From Picochlorum sp. 'celeri' (Eukaryota; Chlorophyta; Trebouxiophyceae): 64,000 nucleotides of DNA. A program made the position numbers and the translations under genes. Positions 11,001 through 26,000 of this stretch are shown here, piece after piece. The notes under the pieces were generated by a model. It worked only from the letters and a program-made list of their open reading frames with translations. It was not told the origin of the DNA and did no database searches. The stretch covers positions 310,001 to 374,000 of the forward strand of contig JAACMV010000030.1 in assembly GCA_010909725.1 (NCBI GenBank), read 5' to 3'. The stretch's first letter is position 1, and each line of letters starts with the position of its first letter.

Positions 11001-14000
11001 TGAGTGAAACTTTGCAAACGCCTTCTGCATTCACGGACTGCTCCACGTATCGTTCATCTTTGCTGAGAACACTTGAGGTCCATGCATCACTCAAACTGGT
11101 TTCAAGAGGAGAGGTCTCAATCATGCCAATTTTGGCAGCAACGCGGATAGTAGAATGGCTGAAATTATGCGCTGTGCACACAGTTCCAGACGATTCTGAA
11201 ATTGCTGGGTGCATTCTGAATCCATTAGAATCGACTGCCGTTGTTGACACACATGCCAGATTGGATTTGATCTTTGTTCCCTTTTCCATCACCGCACCAA
11301 TGGTTGAGGACGTGCCTGGCTGCTTCTGCATCGGCTTCTCTTCAATGCTCGCTGCAGATGCATAGAAATGCACTCTGTTTGAATGCGACAAAATCTCCAT
11401 GGAACTTGTCGAGACATTGATCATCAAAATCAAGTTCACGCTCTGTAAAGCCTTCTCAATAAATATTGGTGCAGAGAACAAACCATCTTGCAGATACACA
11501 CTTGATTTCTGGTTGAGAAGTGAAGATACTCCAGACGCTGAGCATTCAATCATTGATGAGGCCGATACAATGCAGCGCCCTTGGATCACGTGATCAAACA
11601 TGAAACTTCCTCTTGACGAGACGAGAGTACAATTGAACATTGCTTGCTTTCCTCGCCTAGTTTTAAAGACAGATGCTGTGTGAAGAAGTGTGCTAGGGAG
11701 TGGTGCCACCCAGATCCTAGCATTCTTCCAAGGAAGGTCCCTCTTGGCCGCAATAGGGCCTGTATAGTTTGCCTTTCTAACAATGGCATGTGCATTGGTT
11801 CCTTGGAATGCAAAAGAGCTGATTCCAGTGTACAATCTGGAACCTTCAGCCATCCCACTGGCACACCTTGGAGCAAGCCAAAATTGCTGCTTTGTCTTCA
11901 TGGCCTGCATTTCCATCACCGTTTCGATGTGACTATTTAGTTTGGATAAATGCGAGATTCCTTGGACAAATACTGCAGAAGCCGCTATACTAGCGTGCAC
12001 TAATCCAGTTGCTCCAGCTGCTGCCTCTGTATGACCAATCCAGGCCTTTGCAGTGCTGGCAGAGACAAAGCTACGCCTAGATGAATGATCTACCAGCACA
12101 GCATTGGCTGCACCAAGTTCAATTGGATCGCCAAGAGGTGTACCAGTTCCATGCATTTGAAGGTTTGAGATCTCTCCAGGGAGAGTCTCGCTGAATCTTA
12201 GGCATGCCCTCATCACCTCAGACTGACTTGGCCCATTGGGTGCTGTTAGAGAGGCGGAGCTTCCATCCTGGTTGACTGCTGTACCTACCAAGACAGCTAC
12301 TGCTTCTAACGAAGCATTTGAATCACTGACCGCATAGTACAAGACTGCTGCAGATTCACCTCTCACGTATCCGTCGGCAGCACTATCTAGAGTTTTACAC
12401 CTTCCGTCAGCTGACAGCATTCCTGCCTTTTGGAACATTGCTGTGGAATCTGGATTCAGTAAGAGTCCGATACCAGCCGTCAAAGCCGCGGATGAGCTTC
12501 CTGACCAGATCGCGTTCGCTGCAACATGAGATCCGACCAAGGATGACGAACAAGCTGTATCTACACTCATTGCCTGCCCTTTGAACCCAAACGTGTATGA
12601 GATTCTACCACTAGCAACACTCAATGCACCACCTGTCGCACTGTAGGCACTCACTCCGCTGGTATGCCTTGCGACAACGTAATTATTGTACTCAGCGCTC
12701 GCAATTCCGACGGATACAGCCACATTGGACTGAGCACTGTAGCCTCTAGATTGAGAATCCGAGATGACTTCTTTCGACAGCTGCAAAATAATCCTTTGTT
12801 GGGCATCAATCAGGAGAGCTTCTGTGGAGGAGAAACCAAATGCCTCAATATCAAACTCATCGATATTCGACAAGTATCCACCGAACCGTGCAGGTGAGTA
12901 GTCCTTGGAAAGATACTCAACATCCCATCTCTCCACCGGAATTGTGGTAATGGCATCGATTGTGTTTATGCATGATATTGACATCGGCGTCTTGAATGCC
13001 GCAGACATCAAATGCAGTGGTGTATTGGATGATTTAAGATTGAGTTCCAGTGTTGGCTCAATGTCTTTGACTTCCTCTGTGTCAGGGATTGAATCTGGAA
13101 GCTGAGTCTCAAGGAATGAAACCAACGCAGATGGTGTAGGATAGTCAAATACGAGGGTTCCTGGTAGTTGTAGACCCATACGAGACTCCAACGCATTCTT
13201 CAATTCAACTGCACCAAGAGAATCTAGACCAGCATTCATCAGTGATTCATCCATTCCAACAGTTGCTCCTGTGATGGATTGAATGGCATCTAAAACTTCA
13301 GTTTGGATTGCTTCCGTGGATTTAATCACACTTGTTTGAATACCGGCAGCTTTTCCACTTGAAGATTCTAGCTTCTTTTGAACAAAATTCTTAAAGAACA
13401 CTGGTGGGCTAGATCCCAGTCGCTTCATCATCTTCTCCCAAATGAAGAGATTTGCTGAAGTAACCGGTTCGTTTGCTCTACAAGACACCACACTCTCCAA
13501 GACTCGCAGGCCTAAGTTCGGATCAAGCAGTCCCATACCAGTTCTTTCAACCCTGATTTGCGTAGAGGAATCATTTGCAGCCATACCAGAACCAGCCCAA
13601 GCGCCCCACTGGATGCTGTGAGAAGTCAAGCCAATTGCCTGGAGATGGGCTGACATTGCGTCAATGACTGCATTTGCAGCACTGTAGTTTGTCTGCCCAG
13701 GAGAGCCAAGTAAGGCAGCCACAGATGAAAACATAATTTGGAACGAAGTTGGGTGCTCCGTGGAGAACCTATTAATCAGGTTGACGCTCTCAACCTTAGC
13801 TCCGAACACCTGGGCAACTGACTTAATTGTCTGGGAACCAATGGTGCCATCCCTGAGTACTCCTCCAGCATGAACAATACCCAGAAGTTTACTGCAGTAT
13901 ATCTTCGAGGTATCTGCCCTGGTGGATGTGTCACAGGATGTTGACGTGCACATAGATCCAAAGATACTGTCAGATACACAAGAAAAGTCAACTGGCGAGC

Positions 14001-17000
14001 CTGTGGTAGGTAGCCCAGTTCTGCCAAGCAACACAATATTCAGCATATTTTGACTGGCAGCCCAATTTGCCACTTGGAACCCAAGTGTACCCATTCCACC
14101 AGTGATGACAATAGCATTTTCTGTTCCTGTATCCTCACGTTGGGACATATGAGAAGCACTGACAACAATCTTTCCAACATGCCTTGCCTGAGACATTTGT
14201 CTCAGCGCTGACGACACATTGCTCATGCTATGTGATACGAATGGAAGAGGTTTCAGATAACCTTCAGCAGCTCCTGCAGAAAACAGACATCAAAGCAGAA
14301 TGCAGTGCATCCTCCGGCATAAAGTCAACTGCCAGGAGAGAATATTGAATATCTGGCCTTCCTGCGATGATCTGCTGGAGCTCCAAATATCTCGCTTGCT
14401 GATTTCAACAAATCTCCCACCCATATCTATCGCTGCCAGGGACGCAGCCACCATGCCACTCGAAGTCAAGCTGTTAAGCACAACATTAACTGGTCCACAG
14501 AGCATCACATCAGATGCAAATATTGTATCTCGCGATCCTAGTGCATCTGAAACTCCTAGGCTACGTACCAAGAAACGCTTGTTTGAGCTTCCGGCAGTAG
14601 CAACTGTCCTTGCACCTTTGGATGTGGCCATTTGAATAGCAGCAAGTCCTACACCCCCTGCAGCTGCATGCATCAATAGAGTCTCTCCTTTTTGAATTGC
14701 AGCGATCTTATTCAGGGCTGTATCCACAGTTATGAAGACAGTTGGCATTGTAGCAGCTTCTTGGAAAGTGATTCCCTCTGGGATGGGGACCAATGTCTTT
14801 TCAGATGCTAAAACATGGCTTCCTAAGCTTCCAGCTGCCAAACCAAATACCCGTTGCCCAATCGTAAGAATGGATCCATCAGGAGAAACTCTTGTAACAA
14901 CTCCTGAACAGTCACCACCAGGATCTCCAGGATCCCCAGGGTACATGCCCAGAACGTTGAGGACGTCTCTAAAGTTGATTCCAACAGATTGTACCTGTAT
15001 CTCACCTTACCAACAGCGACTGCATCAATTTCCACAGGTTCTGGAACCAGATTACCAAATGCACCTCTTGGTCGAGGCATGAGGTGGTATGCAGGAGGCT
15101 TTTGGCGCTGAGTGCTCTCCAACAGTACAGCTAGATCTGCAGCATTGCCGCTGACGAGGCTTCCATATCCATCAGAGACAGAAGGTTCAGATAGAATGGA
15201 AATCTCTGTACCATGTTTCTTTTTCATGTTGATATCCGTAAGATAGCCAGTATTTGTCAAACCTGGCATCTCAGCAGCAAGGGATCGAATCATACCCCAA
15301 TCTCCCTGAGCTTGTTCTCCAAACTTGTTATTGCCATGTGTAGAATTGACAGAAACTGCCAACTCCTCCCCGGTGGCAATACATTTCAGAGCTGAAAGCA
15401 TGTTACCAGCATGTTGCGTTGCATGATCCTGATATTTTACCGATATGAGATTGCCTTGTATCTCAACCCCATGGTGAACGTGGTCAACTTGTCTCTGTAC
15501 AGTGTACGTTGATATTTTCATTCACAAACTCTTCTAGAAAACTTGTCGGCCAGAGGATGTCATAGGCTTTGCAAGGAGACCTTGAAGATACATTATATCC
15601 GCACCATCGCTTGTCTGCAGCCGATGATCGCGAAGCGTGCCTCCCAGATGCTCACTTGACCTTGCCTTGACTGGGCCATGATCTGCTCCCTGTTGTGGAC
15701 TGAATCCACGACAACGAAAGCATCTATGGCAGCAGGCACGAATGTCTCATCTTTAGAAACTCCATCCTCTTCGATCACCGCGCCAAGTTGGAATGCATTG
15801 TCCAGCACGCTTGGGTGAATTTTGTATCCTGTTGTGATATTCGTAGCATCTTCCTACCACAATCTGTGAACAGGCATCTGTTCTATTTCCATGGATATTG
15901 CGCATTCTCCTAAATGCAGGTCCATAATGAAGACCTGCTGAGTTCATTTCACTGTAGATGTGTCGAGAATCTCTTGGTAGACTGCACTGTGCCCTGGCTA
16001 CTTCCATTGATTTGCTTGAACCAGTTTCAAGATTCCTGCGGCCATTTCTGTCAATCTGTACTGCTTGATTAAACTGTGCACTCAAGTGACTGGTCTCGTG
16101 GACTTATTACGAGATATAATATTCATCTTGAAGTCATCTAGGCTCAATTGAAGAACGAGGGACACGCCTCCTTGACTGTCAGATGCTATCACTAGTGGTG
16201 CACTGATGGATGCATTGGCAACACAAGCAACAGGCGAAGGTAGCTTCGTCAAAGATGAATTAGACGCCACCGCAAGCTCAAGGTATGCTGCTCCTGGCAA
16301 AATGGCTGAACCGTTAATTTGGTGGTCCCTCAGATCAGCCAAACAAGGAGAATCAAGCTGACAAGAGAGTTCTACTGAACGACCCATTTTAACACTCTGG
16401 AGCAGGAATGGGTGGTAACTCGTCAAAACTTCAACATGGGATCTCAAAGTAGAGCGCCACTCAAACTGGTGATCTGTTTCAAATCCATCTAGGCTAGAAA
16501 TGATGGCATGAGCGTTCACTCCACTCATGCCGAATGAACTTGTACCAGAGAATGTTGCATCACTTGGAGAGCTCTGAATCGGCAACCGATGTGCCTTATT
16601 CCACCCGGTAAACGAATTCTTGACATATTCGTTCATGTTTCTATAGCGCAGGGGATGTGCATACTGATATGCCAGTTGGACTCTGCAAAGCATGAGGCCT
16701 GCCAGACCGGCTGTTCCTTCCAGGTGTCCTGTCAAAGTCTTGGATGCCCCAACCGTGAAGGATTCGTTAGATTTGCTGGTGGAAATCGCTTTCCTGAGGG
16801 CTCCAGTCTCTATTGGATCACCCAATGGGGTACCTGTTCCATGTGATGCAACATAGCCCAAATTGTGAATATGTGCCTGTTGCATGGATTGAATGATCAG
16901 GTTTTGCTGAGATGGTCCGTGAGGCGCAGTCAAACCAGCGCTTCGGCCATCTTGGTTCACAGAAGATCCTGCGACTCTAGCCAAAGCATCAGAATTGCAC

Positions 17001-20000
17001 TGATCCAAACGCTGAAGCACAAGAGAAACAAAACCTTCTCCTCTACCATAACCGTCTGCTTCAGCTCCAAATGCTTTACATCTTCCATCTGGTGACAAGG
17101 CATGGACTTGGGTCATTGCAGAGCTTGCTGCTCTGGGGAGAAGCATGGCATTTACTCCTGATGGGGTTGCTTGCAAACAGTCTTCTAAAGCAATGCCTCT
17201 TGAAGCTAGATGATAAGCCACGAGGGACGAAGAGCAGGCTGTGTTCGTCGGGACACATGGTCCGACCAGACCAAACGTGTATGAGATATCTTCCTGACAT
17301 AAATGCCAGGCCATTTCCAGTTACCATGTGTGCTCCTGTGGGAATATTCAACGAAGACAGCAAATCGCCGTACTCAAGCCATATGCAACCAACATAAACG
17401 CCAGTTGAACTGCCAGAGAGATTTCTAGAAGATAAATTTGCAGACTGGAAGGCATTTTTGAGTTTCTTCAAGAAGAATACGCTGCTGCGGATCCATTAGC
17501 GAAGCTTCACCCACTGGAAGGCCGAACATTTGCTCATCAAATTTGAAGAGCGATTCACATAGGTTCCTATGCGTGTGGACACTCTGCCTGCTCCACCACT
17601 TGGATGATACCAAATTTCAGTATCCCATCTGGATAGTGGCTTGGCTGATGAAGCTCTGTGCATCCATCAAATGCCTCATGCAGTTCTTTTTCGGAAGTGA
17701 TTCTCCCAGCAAATCGCATCGACATGCCACTAATGACAATGTCACCACGTACTGGTGAGATGAATTCTGGTTCTGCAGCCAGAATCTCCATCGTACTCTC
17801 TTGTCCACCCAATGCATCCATAATATATTCCCCTATGGCTTCCTGGGTGGGATAGTCAAATGTCAATGTTGATGGCAGCTCCAAGCCAAATTCTTTGCCT
17901 AATGCATTCCTGAGCTCTACTGCACCAAGAGAGTCTAAACCAGCCTCCATCAGAGAGGCAGATGCAGGAACAGAAGTACCAATGACAGCAGCAGTCAAAT
18001 CAGAAATCTTGCTCATGATCGTATCTTTATTGATCGAGGGATTTGCTGATTTTCTCGGTGCGGTGTCCACATGCGCACCAGGAACTTCTGCGCTTTCCTT
18101 CAAGGTGGCTTCAAGGTAGTCCACAATGGCCTCTTGTGTCGGATAATCAAAGGTTAATGTGGCCGGCAACTCTAAGCCAAACTCTTTTGCCCAATGAATT
18201 CCTGAGCTCCACTGCGCCGAGAGAGTCTAATCCAGCTTCCATCAGTGAGGCAGATGCAGGAACAGAGGTGCCGATGACTGCACTGGTGACTAGTGGCAAC
18301 CTTGCTCATAATCGCATCCTTGCTCACCAAGCTTGATGGTTGTGGCACCACCGAGGAGGAAGCACCCCGAGAAGCGCGTAAATTTCGTGCTTCTTGTGGC
18401 GTAAAGTTCTCAAAACAAGGTTGTTCGAGATCTGAGGCGCTTGGTGAAGATCGACCAATTGAAGGATTGGCACCTATCACTGGCTTGCTGAATGTAGAGA
18501 CTACACCTTCCAATACTCTCAGACCTTTGTCCGGCTGGACCATTCCCATTCCCATCCTCTTGACTCGCAATTCAGTCTCTTTTCGAAGCCATTCCACCAC
18601 TTGACCAAGCTCCCCATTGGATACTTACTGCTCTACAGCCCAATGATTGAAGATTGCTTGCTAATGTGTCCAGGGCAGCATTTGCTCCACTGTAGTTGAG
18701 CTGCCCAGGGGCACCCAGGAGAGATGCCACCGAAGAAAACATGACTTGATTGTGCAAAGGAAGCTGTGGTGCAACACCTAGCAATTCCTGTGCTGGAATC
18801 AATTTGGATCCATATACTGTTCTGAAGCCTCCAAGGGACTGCCGACTGATTGTTGCATCTGCAAGTACACCTGCTGCATGAAGCAGCATTGAATGTGGTA
18901 CTTTGTCTTCTAATGAGAATTCAGTCTCTAATACATTGCGAAGATATTCTGTGAGACCCATATCACTCTTGACGATATGAATCTCCACTGTATGATCTTC
19001 AGGCATATTGGTAGCACTGAATGCTCCTGTTCTACCCAATCAGTGTCACTGTTTCAAGCTCCTTTTCGAACTGCCCAGCTAGTCGCTATCTGGCCAAGGC
19101 TGCCAGTGCCTCCTGTGATTAAAGTATTTCGAATTTGAGTGTTCAAGTCAACATTTGGATTTTCCGACCACAATCTTGCCTACATGTCTCGCCTGAGACA
19201 TCTGCCGCAAAGCTGCACCAACATGCGTTAGATGGTGGCATGCCAAAGGCAATGGCTTCAGATCATTCCCTTGCGACACCTTCGGCGACCCTGAGCAATG
19301 ACTTATGCAGGGCATCTTCAGACATGAAGTCAACTGCCACAAGCGAATAGGAAATATCTGGTCTTTCCTGCAGAATTCTCTGCGCAGGCCAGATATCGCG
19401 TTTACTGATTCAACCACTCGCGCCCCTAAGTTAGACAATGACAAGCTTGCTGCAACAAAGCCTGCTGATGTGAGAGTGTTCAGGGCAATGTTCAACAGAT
19501 CCGACGCTCTCCATAAATGTTTCAACGAATGATAATCCCTTGATGTAGCCGTATGTCCTACCCCAAGGGTTCGCAATAGATTGCGCTTGCTGGGATTTTC
19601 CAGCAGTAGCCACTATTGTGGCACCAGCTGCCTTCACTACTTGCAATGCAGCCAAACCAACTCCTCCAGCTGCTGCATGGATCAGGAACTTTATCATTCG
19701 ATGTAATCGATGCTGCTCTATGCAAAACTGCATCTACTGTAACAAATACAGTTGGCATAGTCGCTGCAGATGCAAAGGAAAACATTATCGGGTTTGGGGA
19801 CCAGTGTCTTACTCGAGGGCCCAACACAATGGCTACCTAAGCTGCCAGCAGCCAGGCCCAAACACCGTGCTGACCAACTTTCCAGATTAGATCCAGCAGG
19901 GGATTCTTATGATAGTTCCAGCGCAATCAACCTCCTGGAGGGCCAGGATCTCCGGGATACATTCCGAGAACATTGAGGACATCTCTGAAATTAATGCCGA

Positions 20001-23000
20001 CAGCATGAACTTGGAAGAAGAACCTCCCCCACTCCTGGGATTCAAGGATTCGAGTGCAAATGGCTTCAAATTCTTCAAGCTTCCTCTAGGATCTGGAATA
20101 AGTTGGTATGGTCCTTGGATACGATTTAACGTAGCTCTGGCCATCGATGGGGTAAAATCAACCTTCGAGTAGGAGGAAACTCCATAGCCATCAAATGGCA
20201 CCTGCTCTGAGCTTTCTTGTGACACCGCTACCAGTGCACATGCGCGATGAGATGTCTCAATCGGGTCGGTTCTGTGACAAGACACATTTGATACCGCAGA
20301 TTCTTGTGCAAATGTCCTCAGCATTCCAAAGAGCTGCCCCCCTTCGTTGGAGGCTGCTGGCTTGGGCACAACATGCCCATCATGTACCACAGTGTCGAGT
20401 GAAACTCCATTAATCAAATGGGCGTGCTGCAAAATATTTGCCAAAGAACTCGAATTTTCCACATTATCATGAGTATCGACAAATTTGAAAGTCGAGTTAA
20501 GGCTCTTAGCCTTGTTAGTCAAAGTAGATGCAGTGGATGCACACCAATCAATTGAGTATGCCATGTCCTCCTCCACTGTCCTTTCTTGTCCTAGAAGCAG
20601 ACGAGCTAATTTTTGCGAGATTCCAAACAGGTTTAGACTACAAATCTCGTTGCCCCTTTGAAGTCGAACCAAAGTCAAATCCCTTGGAGTGGTGGTGGTA
20701 GACTCTTCCATGCCAGCAGATGTCTTTGCGAGGGCCAATAACAGTGATCTCAGGTGATTCTGTCTTTTAACGCTCATGGCCTGTTCAAGGATGACAGGGA
20801 ATCATTGTTTCCTCCTTAGCTCTGGTGTCTGTATCAATCCCTCCAAGTTGTAAAGTGCATGTCAAGCACAGTAGGATTCAAGATAAATTCTGTCCTATTG
20901 TGGCTTTGGTCTTGACGCCAACTTTGGCGCAGCTGATTCCTGCACAGCCTTGACCGATACTCATTAGTCTGAAGTGGTTCACCATACTCTAAACCGTCAC
21001 TTGAAACACTTGGAGTAGATGTAATTCGTCGCAATTGGTTCGAAGCATGTTGTCACCAGACATCAATTTCAGGGTGAGGCGATATGCTTTGTTCTCGGGG
21101 TCTTGGACAAGACTCCGAGAAACCTGGCCTGCAATATGCTTCGAGGGTGATTGGATACTCATCGTCCCATCTGATAGTTCAATGACTATCTTGGCATACA
21201 GCCTTCTGGAGTGTTCCATGTTCATTAGGAGAGGTGAGGCAAAAACAATGTCATTGAAGACACTTCCAGGAAGTGCTCCAAGTACAGAAACAGCCTCTGC
21301 CATAATTTCCATGTAACCGGCTCCAGGGAACACGGAATTGCCTGAAACTATGTGAGACTTGATGTGAGCATGCAACGGTCGGGATAAATTTACCTCAAAT
21401 GACACTTTGCCACCAGTGCATTCTGTCTTTGTCAGGAAAGGCATAGCAACAGGCAACACTGACACGTGTACCATTTCCCAAGGAACATACAGGTCGCTAA
21501 CCTCCATCGTTTGTACTCCACCCCGAACAATAACATGTGCATTTGTACCTTGGAATGCAAATGAACTAATTCCTGCATAGCATCCCATGAGTGATGTCTT
21601 TGGGTTTCCTGCTGCGATTCTTGGCAGGCCAAACTTCAAGGAGTTTTGTGAGAGTGATACTCTGGCATAGGAATTAGCTTCTGTCAGGTGCATTATCGGT
21701 TGCAGTGCCATGAAATTTGAGGCTGTGTATGCATGAAGGACTCCCAGTAATCCTGCTGATGGTTCTGTATGACCAAATGATGTCTTTCCTGCCATTAATG
21801 ACAGGTTTTCATTGTTTCCACTATGGACTGCTGATATAGCTCCAACCTCAATAGGGTCTCCGAGAGGAGTGCCAGTACCGTGCATCTGTATAAATGATAT
21901 CTCTTTGGCGAGTATATTACCAGCCATCAATGCATCTTTCATCACAGTCTGTTGAGCTGGACCATTTGGTGCAGTCAATGCACTGGACTTGCCATCCTGG
22001 TTGACTCCAGTGCCGATAATATGGCATTCACATCCCTCTCTCTCTTCCGAGATCTGCTCAACAATGAGAGTTATGCCAGCTTCTCCTCTTACGTAGCCAT
22101 TTGCGCCATCATCAAGCGTCTTACACCTGCCATCTGCTGCCAACATACCGGCTCTGTTGAACATTGCTGATGTCTCTGGAGTAAGTATCAGCTTAATGCC
22201 AGAAACAATGCTAGAGTGGTATGGCGAATTCTGCATGGACGAGCATGCCATGTGCATTCCTACCATAGAGGAAGAGCAGGCGGTGTCAATGCTGACTGCA
22301 GGACCATTTAGATTGTACAAGAAGGCTAATCGACCAGATGCAACACTAAGTGCACTTCCAGTGGCACTATATGTACTGATACTACTGTACACTTTTGCAA
22401 TATCTGCGAAATCTGGTGTAGAAATACCTACATAGGTCCCTACATTAGAGCCTTTCCAAGCATTTTTTGATCTCAACTGTGATATCGCTTCTTCTACCAT
22501 TTGAAGAATGAGCCTTTGTTGAGGATCCATCAACGCAGCTTCTGAAATTGAAGTACCAAAGACCTGGTGATCGAACATGAAGACATTCTGCAAAGTGAAA
22601 GCTCCAAACCTCACGGACAATCCTCCGTCAAATGGATCTCCGAGTCCCATCTTGATGTCGTATCATTGATATATTGTCCTGGTAGTCTATGATGCCATCT
22701 GTGCCTGGCAAACGGCATGCGGAAGCTGGTTACTCCAGTGAAACCTTGGTGAAAATTGCTCAGTTGCTGGCCCAATTTCTTCTGTATCTCCAGGGTCTCA
22801 TCCGGGCGAAGCACACTATCAATATACCCAGAGATTGATGATATTGTAGGATAATCGAACACGAGCGTCGACGGAAGTTCCATGCCCAAGGCGAGACTCC
22901 AAGCCATTTCTCAATTCAACTGCCCCCCAAAGAATCAAGACCAGCTGCCATGAGCGGTTCTTCAGGCCCAACTTCACCACCGATTATAGACCATGCAACC

Positions 23001-26000
23001 TCCTCAACCTCTGCCTGAATTTTCTGCGCATCAATGGCTATTGTCGGACGCGAAGTGGAGGCATTAGTCACCCCCAACATGGTATCCACTGGTCCACTTC
23101 TGCTGCTTGTATAAGTCAAAGAAGAATGGAACCTCATCTTTGGTAATTTTCCAGGAATTTGGGGCCAATCAATTGGCGATATAGCAATGTTTGCTTGGCT
23201 GTTCCTGGCGTGCTCCACGCAATGCTTTTGAGAACAGCTGATAAACTGGACATACCCAGATTTTGCTGAGAGAGCACCAAGTCCCATGGCTTCCATTTTC
23301 GACGAGGTTTCCGACGCCATTCCTCCAGATTTCCAGGCTCCAAATTGTGCACTCACTGTCCATAATTCCCATCAACTGGTCAGCGTCAGCCAGACTATCC
23401 AGCCAAGAATTAGCTGCACTGTAGTTCATCTGCCCTATGATCCCAGTAGAGATGCCATAGATGAGAAGAAGAAACCGCAATTGGAATGGTTCATAGGCCA
23501 TGAAAGAATCAATGTTATTTGCTCCTTGAGTTTTAGGAGCAAAAACCTGACGAATGCTTTGTCGCAGACTGATTGTATATCGTAGCATCACTCAGAACTC
23601 CACCGGCATGGAAAAGGCTTGAAAAAGTGCTGTGATGCCTCACCTCTGAAGGCTTGAACATCGGCGAAGATGGACGTATCGCTCTTCATGATTGTCAATA
23701 AGTTCCTATGAAGTTTGCGAATTCTGGTGAAGTCCGGTAGGCCCCAGTTCTGGCTGAGATTGTGACATACCCGCTCTTTTGGTCCATGAGCCATTTAGTT
23801 ACAAGAGATCCCAGGGCTCCTGTGCCACCAGTAACCAGGGATTGGCCGAGCTCGATGCTTGACTGCAGTAACAATGGTCTCACGACGATCTTCCCGATGT
23901 GCCGAGCTTGAGACATCTGTCTAAGAGCATCAATGATTGATGCCATAATTATGGCTTATTAGTGGGGAGTGGGAACAGCTTGCTCCGTGCTACTCCATCG
24001 GAAACCCTCATCAATGCATTGTGTATTGCTTGAGCGGACATGAAATCAACTGCTAACAGATTATAATCGATGTCCGGCCTCTCTTGCAACATCCTCTCAG
24101 TACACCAGATATCTCTTTTTGCTGATTTCCACAAATCACCTCCACGAGCAAGAGTTGAGAGCGTAGCAGCAACAAACCCGGGAGATGTAAGTGTATTGAT
24201 GACTGATGTAGCACCTTGGGAGCATACAATCAAGTCTTCTGCGAAGGATGGAGATCGGGAGTTGACAGTGCAATTAGCTCCGATTCCCCGAAGCATTTCT
24301 CGCTTTGAGACATTTCCGCTGTGACGACAGGCACTGCGGCCGCAGCTGCAATTACTTGCATTGCAGCTAGGCCAACACCCCCCGCTGCTCCGTGAATCAA
24401 CACCTTATCCTTGGACTTAATGTTCAATGTGCGATTCATTGCAACATCAAACAGTGACAAAGACTGTGGGCATGGTTGACGCTTGTCGAATGTGATGTTA
24501 TCTGGCATTGGTACCAAGCGTTTGGCTGGAAGCATATACGTGACTGGCAAGGCATCCTCCGGCCAGACCGAATACTGCATCTCCGGGGCTGGCAATGATT
24601 TCACCATTATGCTTCAGGTGCCCCTCTAACAGCACTCCTGCACAGTCACCACCTGGATCCCCAGGGTTCGCCAGGATACAGTCCCGAGCACATTCAAGAC
24701 ATCTCTGAAATTAATTCCAACTGATTTGACCTCAACAGCACTTGGTCATCCGAAAAAGGCAAGTCCAAGGTGAGAGATGTGGGGTTTCAGATCAGAAAGA
24801 GCACCTCTGGGCAGAGGGCAGCAGCTTGATATGTTGAATGCATCTCTGTGGCTTCCGAATCAAACCATTTGAGGTCTGTACAGAATATTACCTTCAATAC
24901 TCTCTCCAATTGATCGACGTTTCCCACCGAATCTTTCTCATACCAACGGCTTGGTTATGCTGGCAAAGTGCTCCGATACCTGATTCCCCAAGAAATCTGC
25001 GGAACTTCCTGGCCCAAAGTCCTGAAGAATCCCCCAAGCTCTTGTAGAAAGTAGTTACTATATAGAGAAGCAGGTCCGGCTGGTGATGCATGAGAAATGC
25101 CAGAGGACAAAGTTTCAAAGAGCAGTCCTTTCCCTGACGTCTGCAGCATGGATGATCTGATGCCTTCCAAAGTCGCTGTTGCTAGGTCTGAGGGATTTCG
25201 GGACGCCAAGAGTTTTCCAGCAAAAGTCCTCATGCATATCTTCACTCCCTTTGGCAGGTTCATAACCGACAAGACCACATGCATAGAGAGTGCGCTCTAC
25301 CTTCATAGGCTGCACCAGTTTCTGATGAGATCCCATGCTCTTTGCCTCCAAGCTCTTCACTGAGCAAATTGATTCAAATACTTTCTGCTTCATTGCATAG
25401 TCACTTTTCATACCATCTTCTGAAGGAAGGGGTACAGTCACTCCCCAAGCAGATTCGTTAGATGTGGTCAGGTGCTTTTGCTCCTGATCCAGTAGCGATG
25501 CAACCAACAGATGCAGGAACGTAGACATCTGAGCCATCTACAATACCTGTCCAAGCTGAAGGAATGAATCAAATACCGCCGGATCGAGATACATTGACGA
25601 TCTCTCTGTCTTGCTATTCAGGCGACACCACAGCAGGTTTGCTGAAAATATCTGTCATTGGCTGTACAACGGTCTCAATGCGTTGGGGTGATTGAGATTC
25701 TCCTGAGTACTTCGAACAAAAGCGGCCTAGGCAACCATGCATATGCGTTTGACTTGTGCCATGTTGGTACGATTGTATTGTTGTTTGTCCCGCTGCCACA
25801 GTTCAACTGCAGTCTCCAGGATTTGAATTTCCTCCGGTGACTCAGCATCAAGGGTGCAGGGATGGACACTTACTTGGATACTCATCTCTGACATGCTGGC
25901 AATGCAACATAAGTCTTCCGGCAGCAAGTGATGCCTCGAAATATCCTGCTCAGGGAAGATATTCTTCTCCAGTACTGTAATGATCATATAAGTAGGCCAT

